Positions 1 through 8,883 of a stretch of 64,000 nucleotides of DNA are shown here, one piece after another. The stretch covers positions 4,490,001 to 4,554,000 of the forward strand of contig NZ_CP085876.1 in assembly GCF_013284245.2 (NCBI RefSeq). Reading direction: 5' to 3'. This DNA comes from Brevibacillus sp. DP1.3A. GTDB lineage: Bacteria; Bacillota; Bacilli; Brevibacillales; Brevibacillaceae. Numbering within the stretch: position 1 is the stretch's first letter; every line of letters begins with the position of its first letter. The notes below the pieces were generated by a model. That model was not told the origin of the DNA, ran no database searches, and saw only the letters and a program-made list of their open reading frames with translations. The position numbers and the translations under genes are program-made.

Positions 1-102
1 CTCCATGAAAAATCGAAGTGCCGGTGCTTTATTGGCAGCAATGCATCGCTCCAGAACATCAGGCATCATGGAGTCGATCAGGAAAAGTATGACCTTTTTC
101 AT
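1..102 (-). CDS. alkaline phosphatase superfamily protein (partial, N-terminus only)
   Basis: Only the first 34 codons lie in the window; the gene runs off the left edge. The peptide begins MKKVILFLIDSMMPDVLE, where the hydrophobic strand followed by D-S-M resembles the metal-binding start of type I phosphodiesterase/nucleotide pyrophosphatase (alkaline phosphatase superfamily) proteins. The ATG at 102 is preceded by AAGGGTGG at a good distance; an in-frame ATG at 120 has no such site. Family assignment rests on this short N-terminus only, so substrate and location cannot be stated. Confidence 0.55.
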   Translation of the reverse strand, partial: MKKVILFLIDSMMPDVLERCIAANKAPALRFFME

Positions 103-190
103 CCGGCTGCCACCCTTCATGTCGTAGTAGTCGTAATAGTCATAGTCGCACTTGATAGTGTTCGATTTTCCATTACCGAGTATACGCCTG

Positions 191-229
191 AAAAAGAAAA
201 ATCCCCTGCTCGCCAAAAGCGACAGGGGA
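191..229 (-). terminator. intrinsic terminator after the CtpA-like gene
   Basis: The arms TCCCCTG (202-208) and CAGGGGA (223-229), extended by TCG/CGA across a bulged C, form a hairpin. On the minus strand it is followed by a T-rich run, complement of 191-201. It sits 7 bases past the stop codon of the protease gene. Confidence 0.85.
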
Positions 230-235
230 ACTTGC

Positions 236-1732
236 TTACGAAGTAAATGCGAGGGTATTGACACCATTTTTCGTTTGCAGTTTTAGTGCAGGGTACTTCT
301 TCAAATACGGAGCAAGTACCACATAATCTTTTTCGCCAATGGACGGATCACCCAGTAGATGCGAAAGTACAGCAGCTCGGATTTGCAGCCCTTGAGGCGT
401 TTGTTTAAAGAGAGGATCCACTGTTGGGAAAGGAATTCCATTGATGACTGTATCGCCTTCTGCGTCACTCAGTTCCCATGTATTGACGTTCAATGAATGG
501 AGAGCTTCTACTACTTGTGCTCCATAATCCTCCACAACCATATCTGGTTGAAGTCCTACGTGATTCACCACTGTATGCTTAGGAGTAAAATATTCATTCA
601 GTGTAAGCTTGAGTGCGTCACCTTCCGACAACGGAATAACTTGTTGGGCACTCCCTTTTCCAAATGTTTTGGTACCCACAAGTTTGGCGATGCCATGATC
701 ACGCAGCGCACCTGACAACAGCTCAGATGCAGAAGCTGTTCCGCCGTTTACCAAAATTCGCACAGGAATGCCGATATCCTGTCCATTTCGTACCCACGTC
801 TCTACCTCTACCCCATTGCGATTCGTGGTGTACATGAGCAAGCCTTCTTCCATGAAGAGGCTCGCAATGTCCCGCGCTGTGGACAAGTATCCCCCGCCAT
901 TATCCCGCAGGTCTAACACCAATCCGGACAACGGTTTTTGCACACGAGAAAGTTCTGCGAGCTTATCCCTTACCTGGATAGCTCCTTCTGATCCGAATGT
1001 TTCAAGACTGATATAGCCAACCGCGCCTTTCGTAAACATCTGTCCTTCCGCTTCCGGCAAGGTCATGAAAGCACGCTTCAGCTTTACCTGATGCTCCCGT
1101 TTGTCGGATGGACGATAAACAGTAAGAACGGCTTCGGTCCCTTCGTTGCCCTTCAAATAAGCATACGCTTCTTCAAAAGTCTTTCCGACCAACGAGGTCT
1201 CATTGACTTTGATCAATTGATCGCCTCGTTGCAAAGAAGATGCTGCTGCTGGAGAATTCGGAACGATTTCACGGATGATAATATGATCTTTTTGAAGCCG
1301 CAGACGAAAGCCAAATCCGACGAATTGATTTTCAACGTCAGATTGGAACAGTCGCAATTCGTCTTGGGTGAAAAATACGCTGTGCGGGTCATTGAGTGTG
1401 GAGAGCATTCCATCAATCGCCCACGTGTTCATCGTCAGCGTATCAAACCCGCCTTTCTTCTGCCATTCTGCAAGCCTCAATTCCAACTCGTCCCAAGTAT
1501 CATCTTCTTCAGAAACGTTGAACTGAAGCTGTTTTTTCTGTTCAGCCTGCTCACTGACCTCCTCTAGAGCCCCTTTTACCAATTGTTTGGCTGCCGGCTT
1601 GCTCAAGTGGCTCTCCATGACGTGCAAGAACACTTCTTCTGTTTCTTCGTAAGGATACTCTGCCGCTTGCACAGGAAGAACAGTTGTGAGTAGCAGGACA
1701 GTCGCTACTGCCCATTGACTAATTCGCTTCAT
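236..1732 (-). CDS. S41 family C-terminal processing peptidase (CtpA/CtpB-like)
   Basis: A 498-residue secreted serine protease that would cut unfolded or C-terminally tagged proteins outside the membrane. The N-terminus (residues 1-24) is a signal peptide ending VQAA. A PDZ domain follows at about 138-215, then the S41 core. The Ser-Lys dyad is visible as S333 in TASASE and K358 in FGKGSA, 25 residues apart as in E. coli Tsp. It lacks the C-terminal peptidoglycan-binding domain seen in some Bacillus Ctp proteins; about 90 residues follow the core. Its ATG overlaps the TGA of the upstream SLH gene (ATGA), so the two are translationally coupled and may act together at the cell surface. Family assignment is secure; substrate is unknown. 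Confidence 0.9.
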   Translation of the reverse strand: MKRISQWAVATVLLLTTVLPVQAAEYPYEETEEVFLHVMESHLSKPAAKQLVKGALEEVSEQAEQKKQLQFNVSEEDDTWDELELRLAEWQKKGGFDTLTMNTWAIDGMLSTLNDPHSVFFTQDELRLFQSDVENQFVGFGFRLRLQKDHIIIREIVPNSPAAASSLQRGDQLIKVNETSLVGKTFEEAYAYLKGNEGTEAVLTVYRPSDKREHQVKLKRAFMTLPEAEGQMFTKGAVGYISLETFGSEGAIQVRDKLAELSRVQKPLSGLVLDLRDNGGGYLSTARDIASLFMEEGLLMYTTNRNGVEVETWVRNGQDIGIPVRILVNGGTASASELLSGALRDHGIAKLVGTKTFGKGSAQQVIPLSEGDALKLTLNEYFTPKHTVVNHVGLQPDMVVEDYGAQVVEALHSLNVNTWELSDAEGDTVINGIPFPTVDPLFKQTPQGLQIRAAVLSHLLGDPSIGEKDYVVLAPYLKKYPALKLQTKNGVNTLAFTS

Positions 1733-3729
1733 GGTGCCACCCCTTTTCGAACATCATCAGGTATCGAGAATGCAACATTGCTTGTAAAGTCGTAATTGTC
1801 AGTACCCGAATAGGCTACATATTCGTCGCCCTCATAAATTTCTTCATAACGCCACGTATGTTTAACAATTTGGTCGCTGGCCCGATCAATATAATACTTG
1901 TTCATGAACAAGGGAACGTCTTTTACTTTTCCTTGTCCGAGCGTAACCTTCTTGGATTTCTCTACCAGCATAGAGCCAGGAATCCACTCCGTAATGACAT
2001 CGTACTTCCCGTACGATTGCTTGTAGTAACGAGCATGAAGCTCCTTGGCACGATCGACTACCTTGACAGCACCAACCCACTCGTGCAAAAAGTCAACTTT
2101 GTCCGTTCTATTCTTGTCCCATGTCTGCCGATCCGTATCATACGAGTATTGCGTGTTTGTTTTCCCGTCTGTATAGGAGAGCAGCTTGTCTGATATTAGT
2201 TTTTGCGGAGATTGATAAAAGCCGGATATTCTGCTTATTTGTTTTTCCTTGTTAATATCCTGTGTGTATGAGAACGTCAATCCACTCAACACCGCTTCAC
2301 CCTTCACTTGGTAGGTGTCGGCATTGTCCAGCTGGCGCAAAGAGTATCCCAAATCAGAAATAATAGCTGGCTGATCTTTTAATGACGCAAACTCTTGACG
2401 CAACATTTTGTGCAGCTGATTCATTCTGCTGTCTGACGCTTTCGGTTTCATCGCAGCAAGAATTTCTTCTGCTTCCTGCATACGTCCTTCCTGCAAATAA
2501 TAATAGGAAGTATTCAACAATGCCTCCGGGCTCCTGTCGGCAAATCGCTGGTAACGTGCCAACGCTAGGTCTACCTGACCACTCCTGATTTCCAGTGCCC
2601 CCACATACATGGCGAGCGATTCCCATTCTTTGGAATCTTGCTTCACTTTTTGTTCATAAGCACTAAGGCGGTCGAGCACTTTTTTGTATTGGCTTTGATC
2701 CTTGTTCCCTAGCTGTAAAGCAATATCATACACATTCGCACTCAATAGCCCAAGTGTGTCCGGGAGAATGATTTTGTCTTCGAAGTAAGCGTCGATAGCA
2801 AGAAAAGCTTCCTCCAAATTGGTTTCAATCGGCGTCTCAGGATTCCAGCTCAATAAATAGTGAACACCGACTTGATTCGGGAAAGAGGAATCCGCCAACT
2901 TGCGTAACTGTTCAAAAGTCTCCTCACTATCATTTCTACTGCGAATAGCGGCAGCTGCATCTACATAAATCTGTTCTTCTGTTGTTTTGGGATCTGTATA
3001 GGTTGCGAATAACGGCAATACCTCTTCGACGTCTGGGACCATTGGGAACTTTTTCCCATCGTAATCCAACATAGGCATGATTCCATCCTGAAGGAAATAA
3101 TTCACCATGCGATCTGCTGCGACTGCAGCATCTCCCCGCTTCACCCGATCCGTTTTTTCTCCCTCTAGCCATCCCCAGGAACGCACTTCTTCCCAAGCAT
3201 TTTTACTATCTGGAGACATCGTGAACATTTGCAATATCTTCGCAGCTTCTTCGTTGCTAATCGGCTGATTCGGCTTCATCATCTCACCAGGAAAAATGTA
3301 CTGAATCGCATTTGGACCGTACAGTCTATCCAAGATCGTGGAAATGCGCAGCGTTGGTTTGTACATCCACGTTAGGCGATCGACATCTTTATACGGCAAA
3401 TACGGTTCCTGAAAACCTTCAGCTCTCGCCCACTCCGAATGCTCGGATAAGAAAGTAAGCGGATAGATCTGATACTGCCCACCGTAATAAAGACGATCGA
3501 TCATGACGAGAAATTCCGCACGTGTCATGTCACGATTTGGGTAAAACTTCGGAACATTTGGACCAGCTTCAAACAAACCGAGCTGCACACCTTGAATGAT
3601 TGCGTTTTTCGCCCAGTGCTTGTTGATGTCATTGTATGGCAATAAGCCCCCAGCCGCTGATGCGACGCCGGGGGTGAGTAAGCTTAACGTTAATAATCCA
3701 CAAGAAATCGTCCGGATTAGTTTTTGCAC
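1729..3729 (-). CDS. S-layer homology (SLH) domain protein, exported
   Basis: A 666-residue exported protein starting at GTG, 7 bases after AGGAGG. A signal peptide (about 1-25, ending ASA) is followed by an SLH repeat at about 35-90 with the typical HWAKNAI...F.P...MTRAEF pattern. A second, weaker SLH-like stretch (PNQPISNEEAAKIL) lies near 150-180. SLH repeats bind secondary wall polymers, so the protein is probably anchored to the wall. Residues about 300-440 look helical and TPR-like (YLQEGRMQEAEEILAAM). The C-terminal third is beta-rich with no family I recognise. It is coupled to the downstream CtpA-like protease by a 4-base overlap. Confidence 0.85.
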   Translation of the reverse strand: MQKLIRTISCGLLTLSLLTPGVASAAGGLLPYNDINKHWAKNAIIQGVQLGLFEAGPNVPKFYPNRDMTRAEFLVMIDRLYYGGQYQIYPLTFLSEHSEWARAEGFQEPYLPYKDVDRLTWMYKPTLRISTILDRLYGPNAIQYIFPGEMMKPNQPISNEEAAKILQMFTMSPDSKNAWEEVRSWGWLEGEKTDRVKRGDAAVAADRMVNYFLQDGIMPMLDYDGKKFPMVPDVEEVLPLFATYTDPKTTEEQIYVDAAAAIRSRNDSEETFEQLRKLADSSFPNQVGVHYLLSWNPETPIETNLEEAFLAIDAYFEDKIILPDTLGLLSANVYDIALQLGNKDQSQYKKVLDRLSAYEQKVKQDSKEWESLAMYVGALEIRSGQVDLALARYQRFADRSPEALLNTSYYYLQEGRMQEAEEILAAMKPKASDSRMNQLHKMLRQEFASLKDQPAIISDLGYSLRQLDNADTYQVKGEAVLSGLTFSYTQDINKEKQISRISGFYQSPQKLISDKLLSYTDGKTNTQYSYDTDRQTWDKNRTDKVDFLHEWVGAVKVVDRAKELHARYYKQSYGKYDVITEWIPGSMLVEKSKKVTLGQGKVKDVPLFMNKYYIDRASDQIVKHTWRYEEIYEGDEYVAYSGTDNYDFTSNVAFSIPDDVRKGVAP

Positions 3730-3785
3730 ATAAAATCCTCCTACACTTCATCTGGCAGGTAACATAAGGTTGATCCTGCTACGTC

Positions 3786-4901
3786 TTATACAAACTGGAA
3801 CGGATCTGTGTGCATGCGCGAAGGAATAACCTCTGTTTCGTAACCATTTGCCTGCAATTGTTCAAGCAAAATGGTCGCCAGCTTTTCCTTCATGATTTTT
3901 TCGATATTGTGACCAGCATCTACGATCGACAAGCCTTCTGCTTGTGCATCGTGTGCGGTGTGATAACCAATGTCTCCGGTTAAATAAACATCCGCGCCTT
4001 TAAAAATGGCTTTGGAAACAAAAGAGCTACCGTCTCCACCTACTACGGCTACTTTTTTGACTGTCGAATCCAAGTCACCAACTACACGAAGGCCATGGAG
4101 GGAAAACCGTTCTTTGACGAGCAAAGCAAACTCACGCAGCGTCAGTGGTGCAGGCAAAGTACCGATTCGTCCAATTCCGTATGTAGTTCCGGACTGCTCC
4201 AAAGGAATGATGTCATAGGCGACTTCTTCGTAGGGATGGGCAGCAAGCATTGCTTTGACCACAGCCGATTGCCTAGAGCCGGGAACAATCATCTCGATGC
4301 GAACTTCCTCTGCTTTTTCCAGTTGGCCTGTCGAACCGATATGGGGATTCGTTCCTTCCCCTGGTAAAAAGGTTCCAGTGCCTTCTGTCTGAAAAGAACA
4401 GTGGCTATAGTTGCCTACATGCCCTGCACCCGCTCCAGCAAGTGCGGAAAATACTGCTTCCTTATGGGTAGCGGGTACGAATACGACGAGCTTTTTCCAT
4501 GCCTCTCGTGAAAGAACATCCAGTACATCTACGTCAGTGAGTCCAACCGCTTCAGCGAGCCAATCGTTCATTCCCCCATACGCAACATCCAAATTGGTAT
4601 GGGCAGTGTATACCGCAATGTCGTGCTTGATCAGCTTTTCGAACACACGTCCTGCGGCGAGATCCGTCCGGAGGTTCTTGAGTGGTCGATAAATGACGGC
4701 ATGGTGAGCCACAATCAGGTCTACTCCCTCTGCAATTGCTTCATCCACCACAGATTCCAGCACGTCTAGTGCGATCATTACTTTTTTTACCTTTTTTTGC
4801 AAGGTGCCTACATGAAGGCCAATCTTGTCGCCTTCCATCGCCAGCGATTTTGGCGCCAGACGTTCTACATACTGGATTACTGTTTGTCCGTGCGCAAGCA
4901 T
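3786..4901 (-). CDS. yqfO: Nif3-like dinuclear metal center protein YqfO
   Basis: At 371 residues this matches the long Bacillus YqfO form of the NIF3 family, which forms toroidal hexamers with a two-metal site. Metal ligands are visible in [13 protein letters not shown] (about 63-75), [10 protein letters not shown] (about 101) and, at the C-terminal end, [13 protein letters not shown] and DAGHNIE. Between the two NIF3 halves is the inserted PII-like domain (about 130-230) typical of this subfamily. The biochemical function is not settled; a role as GTP cyclohydrolase-like or metal-handling protein has been proposed. It overlaps trmK by 25 bases, the conserved trmK-yqfO arrangement downstream of sigA in Firmicutes. 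Confidence 0.92.
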   Translation of the reverse strand: MLAHGQTVIQYVERLAPKSLAMEGDKIGLHVGTLQKKVKKVMIALDVLESVVDEAIAEGVDLIVAHHAVIYRPLKNLRTDLAAGRVFEKLIKHDIAVYTAHTNLDVAYGGMNDWLAEAVGLTDVDVLDVLSREAWKKLVVFVPATHKEAVFSALAGAGAGHVGNYSHCSFQTEGTGTFLPGEGTNPHIGSTGQLEKAEEVRIEMIVPGSRQSAVVKAMLAAHPYEEVAYDIIPLEQSGTTYGIGRIGTLPAPLTLREFALLVKERFSLHGLRVVGDLDSTVKKVAVVGGDGSSFVSKAIFKGADVYLTGDIGYHTAHDAQAEGLSIVDAGHNIEKIMKEKLATILLEQLQANGYETEVIPSRMHTDPFQFV

Positions 4902-5611
4902 GCGATCACCTCATCGATCCATTTTACTTCTACTTCGATTTCTTTAATTCGTTCTGCTGCTTCCGGCTTGTCCGAACGCTTTAATTGAACAATGACCTTT
5001 TGCCATTTTTCTTGCTCATGTAGCCACTTCTCTTGTAAAACCTCTGATTTTACCTCCCAAAGAAATGGACCAATGCGCAGGAGCTCTTGTTGTGTACGAT
5101 CTTTGCCCTCATAAGGCAAAGTAGGATTGCCTCGTTCTGCGACGAGAATCTCATAAATCACGCCGTCCTCCTGCAAAATGGACTCGGCGATTAACTGCCA
5201 ACCATTCTCTATCATCCACAGGCGAACCGCTTCTTCCCCTACGTTTGGTTGCAGAATCAGGCGTTGCACACCTTCCAGTTTGTCTTTTCCTGCTTCCAAA
5301 ATGGAAACGATCAGTTGTCCGCCCATCCCAGCAATGCAGATCACATCTGCTTCGCCAGGCTGTAATACCGCGAGCCCGTTTCCTTTACGCACCGAAGCGC
5401 GATCTTTTACCTGCAATGTATGTATTTGTTTTTGTGCCGCTTGAAAAGGCCCTTCATTCAATTCGCCTGCGATCACGAAAGAAGCAATTCCTTTTACAAG
5501 CAAATAAGAAGCCAACAACGCATGATCCGACCCGATGTCGGCGACGCGGGCTCCTTCTGGACAATAGCGGGCAATCGTTTGTAGCCGCTTGGATATTGAT
5601 ACTGATGTCAT
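4877..5611 (-). CDS. trmK: tRNA (adenine(22)-N(1))-methyltransferase TrmK
   Basis: TrmK (YqfN) methylates N1 of A22 in the D-arm of bacterial tRNAs using S-adenosylmethionine. The SAM-binding motif [11 protein letters not shown] lies near residue 21 and the IAGMGGQLI segment near 100; the C-terminus is a helical coiled-coil-like extension typical of the family. The ATG at 5611 is chosen because AAGGTG lies 9 bases upstream; a GTG four codons earlier has a poorer site. The gene overlaps the start of yqfO, so the pair is co-transcribed. Confidence 0.9.
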   Translation of the reverse strand: MTSVSISKRLQTIARYCPEGARVADIGSDHALLASYLLVKGIASFVIAGELNEGPFQAAQKQIHTLQVKDRASVRKGNGLAVLQPGEADVICIAGMGGQLIVSILEAGKDKLEGVQRLILQPNVGEEAVRLWMIENGWQLIAESILQEDGVIYEILVAERGNPTLPYEGKDRTQQELLRIGPFLWEVKSEVLQEKWLHEQEKWQKVIVQLKRSDKPEAAERIKEIEVEVKWIDEVIACLRTDKQ

Positions 5612-5719
5612 CTGTATATTCACCTTCCGTTGCCTCTATTCTACCCTATTTGGCAGCAATTGCGAAATGCAAATTCCCTAACAGATGATCAGCAAAGAAC
5701 GACAAAATCCTCGCTGTTG

Positions 5720-5802
5720 TACCCAGTAGGGACAAGGCAACTAAGGGGACCCTTGGGTAGTAGTCGGGAAGCTTACAGGTGGCCATTACGTTGGATGTAA
5801 TG
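5720..5802 (+). promoter_or_regulatory. possible structured RNA or regulatory element upstream of the subtilase
   Basis: Two nested arm pairs, TACCCA (5720-5725) with TGGGTA (5754-5759) and AGGG (5728-5731) with CCCT (5750-5753), make a bulged stem. AAGGGGACCCTT (5743-5754) could form a competing hairpin. A second hairpin, CATTAC (5784-5789) with GTAATG (5797-5802), follows. I do not recognise a riboswitch class, and the predicted subtilase promoter lies downstream at 5909, so this may belong to a longer transcript, be an operator, or be coincidence. The rest of the 5624-5993 gap is very AT-rich (about 5815-5945) with no gene. Confidence 0.25.
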
Positions 5803-5908
5803 TTCGGAAAAAGAAGCAAAGTTTTTAAATATAACGCTATTTTTTAGTATATTATGTAATTTAACTTAATTTTTACCAAATTGTGAACTTTATTTTAATA
5901 AATAAATA

Positions 5909-5937
5909 TTTACAAATTTTTTACAGATATGTATATT
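5909..5937 (+). promoter_or_regulatory. sigma-A-type promoter of the subtilase gene
   Basis: The -35 TTTACA (5909-5914) and -10 TATATT (5932-5937) are each one base from consensus and are separated by 17 bases, inside an AT-rich stretch. This gives a 5' leader of about 50 bases before the TTG start at 5994. Confidence 0.6.
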
Positions 5938-5993
5938 AACGCCATGAACATCATGAACTACACAAACTAAATATCTTTAAGGAGGAGAATAGT

Positions 5994-7283
5994 TTGAAAA
6001 AAAGAACCAGCAAGTGGTGGGCAATGGGATTACTCTCTTCGGCGCTAGTGATGAGTGTCTTCACAGGTGTGGGGGCAGCCAGTAATGAGTCAACCAATGA
6101 ATTCAGTGGATTAGGTACAGCAAGGGTATTAATTCAGTCAGATTCGGATGTGAGAACCGGTTATTTTGCTGGACCTTTGGAAGTGCGCCATGATTTTGGA
6201 GAAGATGGCTTTTCCCTCGATGTAAATAGCGATCAACTTAACCAACTGAAAAGCGATCCCAACGTAAAAATTACAGTGTTGAAAAAATTAAAGATCGCTG
6301 AGTATATAGAAGAAGATCAGGCAAGTGAGCCAGAGTTCTCTCCATTGGCAGTCGTTCCGTGGGGAATTAAAGCAATCTATAAGAACCAGTCCCTCTCCGC
6401 TACGACTGGCGGTTCAGATGTTCGTGTTGCAGTCCTGGATACTGGCGTGTATACGCAGCACCCGGACCTAACCGCTAACTCAGAGCAGTGCAACGATTTC
6501 ACGCAAGCTTCTTCTCCTGTCGTTACCGGTGCTTGCAATGATGCGCATGGTCATGGAACACACGTCGCTGGAACTGTTCTCGCTGATGGCGGCGGTGGCG
6601 CAGGTATTTATGGTGTAGCACCAGATGCAAAGCTATGGGCATATAAAGTATTGGATGACTCAGGCTCCGGCTATGAGGATGACATTGCCTATGCAATTCG
6701 TTACGCCGCTGACCAGTCTGCTCAATTAGGCGTAAAAACGATCATCTCTATGTCCCTTGGCTCTAGCAGTAAGAGCACCCTTATGGCAAATGCCATCACT
6801 TATGCAAACCAACAAGGTGTATTAGTCGTCGCTGCGGCTGGTAACTCTGGACCGACAGTGAATAGCATTGGCTACCCTGGAGCATTAGTGAATACAGTAG
6901 CCGTAGCAGCGTTAGAGAATGTTCAACAAAACGGAACCTACCGTGTGGCTGACTTCTCTTCTCGTGGCAAGAGCGGGCAAGCGGGAGACTACGTGATTCA
7001 AGAACGTGATGTGGAAGTATCAGCACCAGGACGCGCTATTCAGTCTACATGGAATAACGGAGGCTATAATTCCATCAGCGGAACCTCCATGGCAACACCA
7101 CACATTTCTGGTTTGGCTGCAAAAGTCTGGGCTTCCAATCCATCTTGGAGCTATCAAGATGTTCGCGTAGAATTGCAAAAACGTGCGACAGGAAATGACA
7201 TCAAAGGTGGCTCAAACGCTGCTGTAGGGGACGATATCGCTAGTGGATTTGGATTCCCAACTGTTCAATCTGGCGATCAATAA
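5994..7283 (+). CDS. secreted S8 family serine protease (subtilase)
   Basis: A 429-residue extracellular subtilisin-like protease. The start is TTG at 5994, behind GGAGGAG with correct spacing. Order: signal peptide (about 1-29), an inhibitor-type propeptide to about residue 115, then the mature domain. The catalytic triad is visible as D149 (AVLDTGVY), H187 (HGHGTHVAGT) and S365 (SGTSMATPH), with the oxyanion N284 in AAGNSG. C166 and C181, flanking the insert before the histidine, could form a disulfide. Expressed alone between its own promoter and a strong terminator; degradative exoenzyme role is inferred from the family. Confidence 0.95.
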   Translation: MKKRTSKWWAMGLLSSALVMSVFTGVGAASNESTNEFSGLGTARVLIQSDSDVRTGYFAGPLEVRHDFGEDGFSLDVNSDQLNQLKSDPNVKITVLKKLKIAEYIEEDQASEPEFSPLAVVPWGIKAIYKNQSLSATTGGSDVRVAVLDTGVYTQHPDLTANSEQCNDFTQASSPVVTGACNDAHGHGTHVAGTVLADGGGGAGIYGVAPDAKLWAYKVLDDSGSGYEDDIAYAIRYAADQSAQLGVKTIISMSLGSSSKSTLMANAITYANQQGVLVVAAAGNSGPTVNSIGYPGALVNTVAVAALENVQQNGTYRVADFSSRGKSGQAGDYVIQERDVEVSAPGRAIQSTWNNGGYNSISGTSMATPHISGLAAKVWASNPSWSYQDVRVELQKRATGNDIKGGSNAAVGDDIASGFGFPTVQSGDQ

Positions 7284-7298
7284 AAAGTAAAAAACAAA

Positions 7299-7343
7299 AA
7301 AAGAGCCATGGCTGTCAGTTTACGCTGGCAGTCATGCTCTTTC
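7299..7343. terminator. bidirectional terminator between subtilase and acyl-CoA dehydrogenase
   Basis: Arms AAAGAGC-ATG-CTG-CAG and CTG-CAG-CAT-GCTCTTT pair around the loop TTTACG, with short mismatches. A-run on the left and T-rich right side let it serve both converging genes. Confidence 0.85.
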
Positions 7344-7362
7344 GTTGTCAAACACGGAAAGG

Positions 7363-8502
7363 CTAGCACCCGATTTCTCTTGCGATGACATTACGTAAAA
7401 TCTCTGAAGTCCCCTCACCGATCTCTAACAGCCGGGCATCGCGGAAAAATCGTTCCACCTGATACTCCCGCATATAACCATAGCCACCGTGAATCTGAAT
7501 GGCCTGATGAGTAGCAGACATGGCAATCTCCGAAGCATACAATTTTGCCATTGCTGCTTCTTTCGTAAATTTGCGACCATGATCCTTCAACCAAGCTGCT
7601 TTATAGACCATTGTTCTCGCCAGCTCAATTTGCATCGCCATATCCGCCAGCTTGTGCTGAATCGCTTGAAAATGACTCAAGGAATTTCCAAAAGCCGTTC
7701 TTTGTTTGGAGTATTGCAGTGCCTTGTCGTAGGCAGCCTGTGCAATTCCTACAGCCATAGCGCCGATCCCGATTCGTCCACCATCAAGGGTAATGAGGAA
7801 CTGCTTGAAGCCTTCGCCCCTCTTCCCAAGGATGTTTTCCTCTGGCACCCGGACATTTTCAAGAACGAGCTCGGTCGTATTGGAGCTGTGCAAGCCGAGC
7901 TTTTCATAGTTCGCCAGCACTTGAAAACCAGGTGCATCAGTCGGAACGATAAAAGCAGTAATACCGCGTGAGCCCTGGTCTTTGTCAGTTACAGCTGTCA
8001 GGGCGAGAAACGAAGCATAGGAGGCATTGGTAATGAAGCATTTGGAGCCATTAATCGTCCACTCTCCGTCAGCCAAGACCGCATTCGTCCTCGTACCACC
8101 TGCGTCAGACCCTGCATTCGGTTCCGTCAAGCCAAACGCACCAAAGCTTTCGCCAGAACAGATTTTGCTTAAATAGTTCAGCTTCTGCTCTTCCGTTCCA
8201 AACAAAGCCAACGGTGCGCCACCTAACGAAATATGAGCCGAATACGTGATTCCTGTAGAGCCGCATGCACGACTAAGCTCTTCTACAACGATCGCAAAAC
8301 TCGTGGAATCGGCTCCCGCACCCCCATATTTCTCAGAGAAAGGAAGACCCATCAAGTTCAGTTCGCTCATCTGCTTGAATATTTCGACAGGAAATTGTTT
8401 GGATTGATCGCGTTCATCTGCTCCTGGTGCCACTACCTCATCAGCAAATTCGCGCATCATTTTTTTCAACATTTGTTGTTCTGAAGTCAAATCGAAGTTC
8501 AT
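7363..8502 (-). CDS. acyl-CoA dehydrogenase
   Basis: A 379-residue FAD flavoprotein of the short/medium-chain acyl-CoA dehydrogenase family, catalysing alpha-beta desaturation of acyl-CoA in beta-oxidation or branched-chain amino acid breakdown. Typical signatures are FGLTEPNAGSDAGGT (FAD/substrate contact, about 122-136) and the C-terminal QIHGGYGYMREYQVERFFRD with RLLEIGEGTSEI, where the E of EGTSEI is the usual catalytic-base position. RBS AAGGGGG precedes the ATG. It stands alone, with a promoter and a possible operator just upstream, so chain-length preference cannot be read from context. Confidence 0.93.
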   Translation of the reverse strand: MNFDLTSEQQMLKKMMREFADEVVAPGADERDQSKQFPVEIFKQMSELNLMGLPFSEKYGGAGADSTSFAIVVEELSRACGSTGITYSAHISLGGAPLALFGTEEQKLNYLSKICSGESFGAFGLTEPNAGSDAGGTRTNAVLADGEWTINGSKCFITNASYASFLALTAVTDKDQGSRGITAFIVPTDAPGFQVLANYEKLGLHSSNTTELVLENVRVPEENILGKRGEGFKQFLITLDGGRIGIGAMAVGIAQAAYDKALQYSKQRTAFGNSLSHFQAIQHKLADMAMQIELARTMVYKAAWLKDHGRKFTKEAAMAKLYASEIAMSATHQAIQIHGGYGYMREYQVERFFRDARLLEIGEGTSEILRNVIAREIGC

Positions 8503-8561
8503 GATCGCTGCCCCCTTGAAAACGCTTTAGTAAAGATCCATCAAGAAACACACAATTTTGA

Positions 8562-8595
8562 CTGAGCGTTTGTTCAGAATACTCTTACCATTATA
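8562..8595 (-). promoter_or_regulatory. promoter -10 and putative operator of the acyl-CoA dehydrogenase gene
   Basis: A perfect -10 TATAAT (complement of 8590-8595) lies upstream of the gene without a clear -35. About 13 bases downstream is an imperfect palindrome, CTGAGCGTTTGTTCAG (8562-8577), placed where a repressor would block transcription. It resembles TetR-family fatty-acid regulator sites in style only. Confidence 0.35.
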
Positions 8596-8629
8596 CACCA
8601 CGATTTGAAATTCATGTGGTAATTTCACG

Positions 8630-8656
8630 AAAAAAAACACGCCTATGATCGGCGTG
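8630..8656 (-). terminator. intrinsic terminator of the 54-residue membrane protein gene
   Basis: CACGCC (8638-8643) pairs with GGCGTG (8651-8656); the minus-strand transcript continues into seven or more U residues. The hairpin overlaps the stop codon. Confidence 0.8.
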
Positions 8657-8807
8657 CTCCTAATAAAATTGCTCCCAAAAAAGATACAGAGGCTGCTATG
8701 AATCCGAGACTGTATGTATTTACACCCATAAACTTGGCTACTGTTTCTCCACCCAAAAAAATAGCCGCCAGCAAAATACCGATTAATACTTTCCACTTGT
8801 TGTTCAT
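8643..8807 (-). CDS. small hydrophobic membrane protein, unknown function
   Basis: A 54-residue reading frame starting MNNKWKVLIGILL, with GGGGTGA 6 bases before the ATG and its own terminator overlapping the stop. Two hydrophobic segments (about 6-19 and 33-50) separated by a short polar turn suggest a two-pass membrane protein ending in ARRS. No family recognised. The good ribosome binding site and terminator argue that it is real. Confidence 0.65.
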   Translation of the reverse strand: MNNKWKVLIGILLAAIFLGGETVAKFMGVNTYSLGFIAASVSFLGAILLGARRS

Positions 8808-8883
8808 CTATTCACCCCGTTTGCTCTCTTCTGAAATTGTAACAGATAAGCAGGGAGAGGAAAACGAGAAGTCACGCAGAGTC

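Noticed and set aside
122..155. Repetitive GTAGTCGTAATAGTCATAG tract
   Set aside because: A short trinucleotide-like run just upstream of the truncated phosphatase gene; too short and irregular to call a repeat element.
5720..5802. c-di-GMP-I or c-di-AMP riboswitch
   Set aside because: Some short strings look similar, but the required conserved cores (GCAAA...GACGCAAAGCC for c-di-GMP-I, and the ydaO core) are absent, so only an unclassified structure is reported.
8527..8796. 89-codon open frame on the minus strand
   Set aside because: Out of frame with the better-supported 54-residue membrane protein, which has a ribosome site and terminator; the longer frame's product has no pattern.
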